45,621 bases of DNA from a virus, in IMG/VR virus record IMGVR_UViG_3300045283_000065, positions 1-45,621 of that record; one strand, 5' to 3'. Made by a program: the position numbers and the translations under genes. A model generated the notes under the pieces. That model searched no databases and was not told the DNA's origin. It was given only the letters and a program-made list of their open reading frames with translations. Below, one piece after another: positions 44,385 through 45,621 of this stretch (position 1 is its first letter; every line of letters begins with the position of its first letter).

Positions 44385-45621
44385 TGCGTCCCGTCCGGGT
44401 TGGCATCAACGTCAATCCCTTCCGCGAACTTCCACATTAGCCCCGAGGTCTGTGAAAGATTCTGTTCGAATTGATGTATCCGCCCGGAAGACCGCATTCG
44501 GCCAATGCCGCTGCGGGTAGACGGGGTGATGGCCCCGGAGTAGACAACCGAGTTCTTGCTGTGCTCCCGCTTTCCCACCCGCAAGGTTTGGATAGCGTCA
44601 TTGAACAGTCCGATAGGCTCTACACCCTGGACAAACGAGCGTCCCGCTGGCGTAAGTTGCTGAGGCGAGGTCAATAGCGTTGCGTTGAGGGGCGTCGAGC
44701 CGTTGAGAAAAGCCAGTCGTCCAAAAGAGGTTATGCCCATGATAACGGGAATGCCGCCCTGCCAAACCGGGCTATCCAGGGAGAAGGGCACGCCGGTATC
44801 AATGGAGCCGTAAGTGTTCAACCCCTCCAGAGTAATCGAGGTCGTAACCTGCCGCCCCCAGAACTGGGCCGTCTGGGAAGCGTGCGACCACTGGTCTATG
44901 CCCCAATCATAGATGATAATCTGGTCGAAAAACGTAGCGGTCGAACCATAGAAGGCCCAGATAGCCCGAGGACCGGACGGGTCAGTGAACCCTACGATAC
45001 TGGCTTTGCGAGAGCTATCACTGTTCTCGCGGAACCAAGTGTTGACCCGCTGATGTCCAATGGGTTGTAGGCCATTCTGGGTGTCGAATGAGTAGAAACC
45101 ATCGTCCGCGTAGAAGAAGATTTTGTCCCTGACGGCCACCAGACTATAGCCAGAGATAGCCCCCCGTTCACGCTCCACCCGCTCGTACCGGAAAGCCTGA
45201 TCGTTACCAGGTTGAAAAATCGCACGCCTGATCGCCCGTTCTTGCAGCACCCACCCGAACTCCCCGCCCGCAAGGCCATTGATGGCGGCTCCGTCCGGGA
45301 AGTCCTGAGTGTCGCAGAGGTTAACCCCCACGGTCCATCCCGTGGTGTCGTTAATGGAGCTATTTATGATGCGCAGCGGCAAGGTAGAGATATTTGCCAG
45401 AAACACAAAGTCTCCAACAACGGTAACATACTTGGCCTTGGGCGGGCTGCCTCCCAATAGGGAAAAGTTGGTGGCCCCCGTGTCTATGTCGATTGTCTGC
45501 GGGTTGTCGGCAATATTGACGGCGATGACCTTGGAGCCGAACTGGGTGAAACTCCAATAGTCCCCGGCGGGGACCGCGTAGTTACCACCCGCCAACCGGG
45601 TATAATCAACCCACCCGATAG
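44381..45621 (-). CDS. Tail hub/stabilization protein (P22 gp10-like), main part
   Basis: This is the remainder of the 498-residue gene that starts at 383 across the junction (real transit at 45494). It is rich in short beta blades with recurrent aromatic and Gly motifs (FGSKVIAVNIADNPQT, KYVTVVGDFVFLANIS, GYSLVAVRDKIFFYADDG, GPRAIWAFYGSTATFFDQII), as in beta-propeller-like hubs. The C-terminus is more variable. It lies directly after the adaptor gene, which fits a nozzle/hub role. Confidence 0.75.
   Translation of the reverse strand, partial: IGWVDYTRLAGGNYAVPAGDYWSFTQFGSKVIAVNIADNPQTIDIDTGATNFSLLGGSPPKAKYVTVVGDFVFLANISTLPLRIINSSINDTTGWTVGVNLCDTQDFPDGAAINGLAGGEFGWVLQERAIRRAIFQPGNDQAFRYERVERERGAISGYSLVAVRDKIFFYADDGFYSFDTQNGLQPIGHQRVNTWFRENSDSSRKASIVGFTDPSGPRAIWAFYGSTATFFDQIIIYDWGIDQWSHASQTAQFWGRQVTTSITLEGLNTYGSIDTGVPFSLDSPVWQGGIPVIMGITSFGRLAFLNGSTPLNATLLTSPQQLTPAGRSFVQGVEPIGLFNDAIQTLRVGKREHSKNSVVYSGAITPSTRSGIGRMRSSGRIHQFEQNLSQTSGLMWKFAEGIDVDANPDGTQ
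45495..45621. repeat. Direct terminal repeat, copy 2 (contig closure)
   Basis: Identical to 1-127; see copy 1. The tail hub gene reads through in frame, which supports a circular map. Confidence 0.9.

Noticed and set aside
1-45621. tRNA genes, integrase, transposase or IS ends
   Set aside because: None seen by eye on either strand; no tRNA cloverleaf with CCA end and no recombinase motif. A tRNA scan or profile search could still alter this.

Overview
This window is best read as the complete genome of a short-tailed (podovirus-type) dsDNA phage in circular form. Its first 127 bases recur exactly as its last 127 (1-127 = 45495-45621), and one structural gene runs uninterrupted through that junction. 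The unique length is therefore 45,494 bp. Gene families (a DUF6456-like protein, the style of the Cro-like regulator, a GVAAST-repeat virion protein, a DUF3102 protein) suggest an alphaproteobacterial, possibly rhizobial-type host; that is inference. The podovirus reading rests on a P22-like portal, a SU10/DUF5309-type major capsid protein, an adaptor plus gp10-like tail hub, and three ejection-type internal virion proteins. No tape measure, tail tube or sheath gene is seen.

Layout. The minus strand carries the late genes, read leftward from about 20.56 kb to 1 and then, across the junction, from 45.5 kb down to 32.4 kb. In that order: small genes, an HNH gene, a collagen-stalk beta-helix fibre, terminase, a structured leader ending in a terminator, a GT-B-like protein plus a prolyl-hydroxylase-like 2OG-Fe(II) oxygenase, two acidic glycine-rich proteins, a portal split by one in-frame TAA, decoration-type proteins, a 20-residue-repeat protein, scaffold, major capsid, adaptor, tail hub, ejection proteins, two tail fibre/spike genes (one with a second collagen-like stalk), endolysin, a set of small membrane and SH3 proteins, and a DEDD exonuclease. 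The plus strand (20.6-23.0 and 25.9-32.4 kb) carries early genes: many short tightly coupled ORFs, a DUF3102/J-like protein, a ribbon-helix-helix protein, an annealase-like protein, an SSB-tail protein, an HNH protein and an Xis-like HTH protein. A leftward early block (25.85-23.15 kb) encodes a Cro-like regulator, a DnaA domain-IV-like protein, RusA and hypotheticals.

Regulation. A CI-like gene (25962-26285, +) and a Cro-like gene (25638-25847, -) diverge from a switch region with sigma70-like promoters on both strands; the Cro-like gene looks leaderless. Three further plus-strand promoters (20.6, 21.2, 26.6 kb) carry the same 11-bp palindrome CAAATAATTTG, suggesting one repressor governs all early transcription. 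No integrase, DNA polymerase, helicase or primase is recognisable.

The most unusual parts are: (i) the oxygenase/GT-like pair in a phage that also has two collagen-like (Gly-X-Y) stalks, suggesting virus-encoded modification of its own fibres; (ii) the structured leader and terminator directly ahead of that pair; (iii) the portal with a single in-frame stop; (iv) the shared-operator early circuit; and (v) a short promoter-to-terminator RNA at 23.55-23.6 kb.
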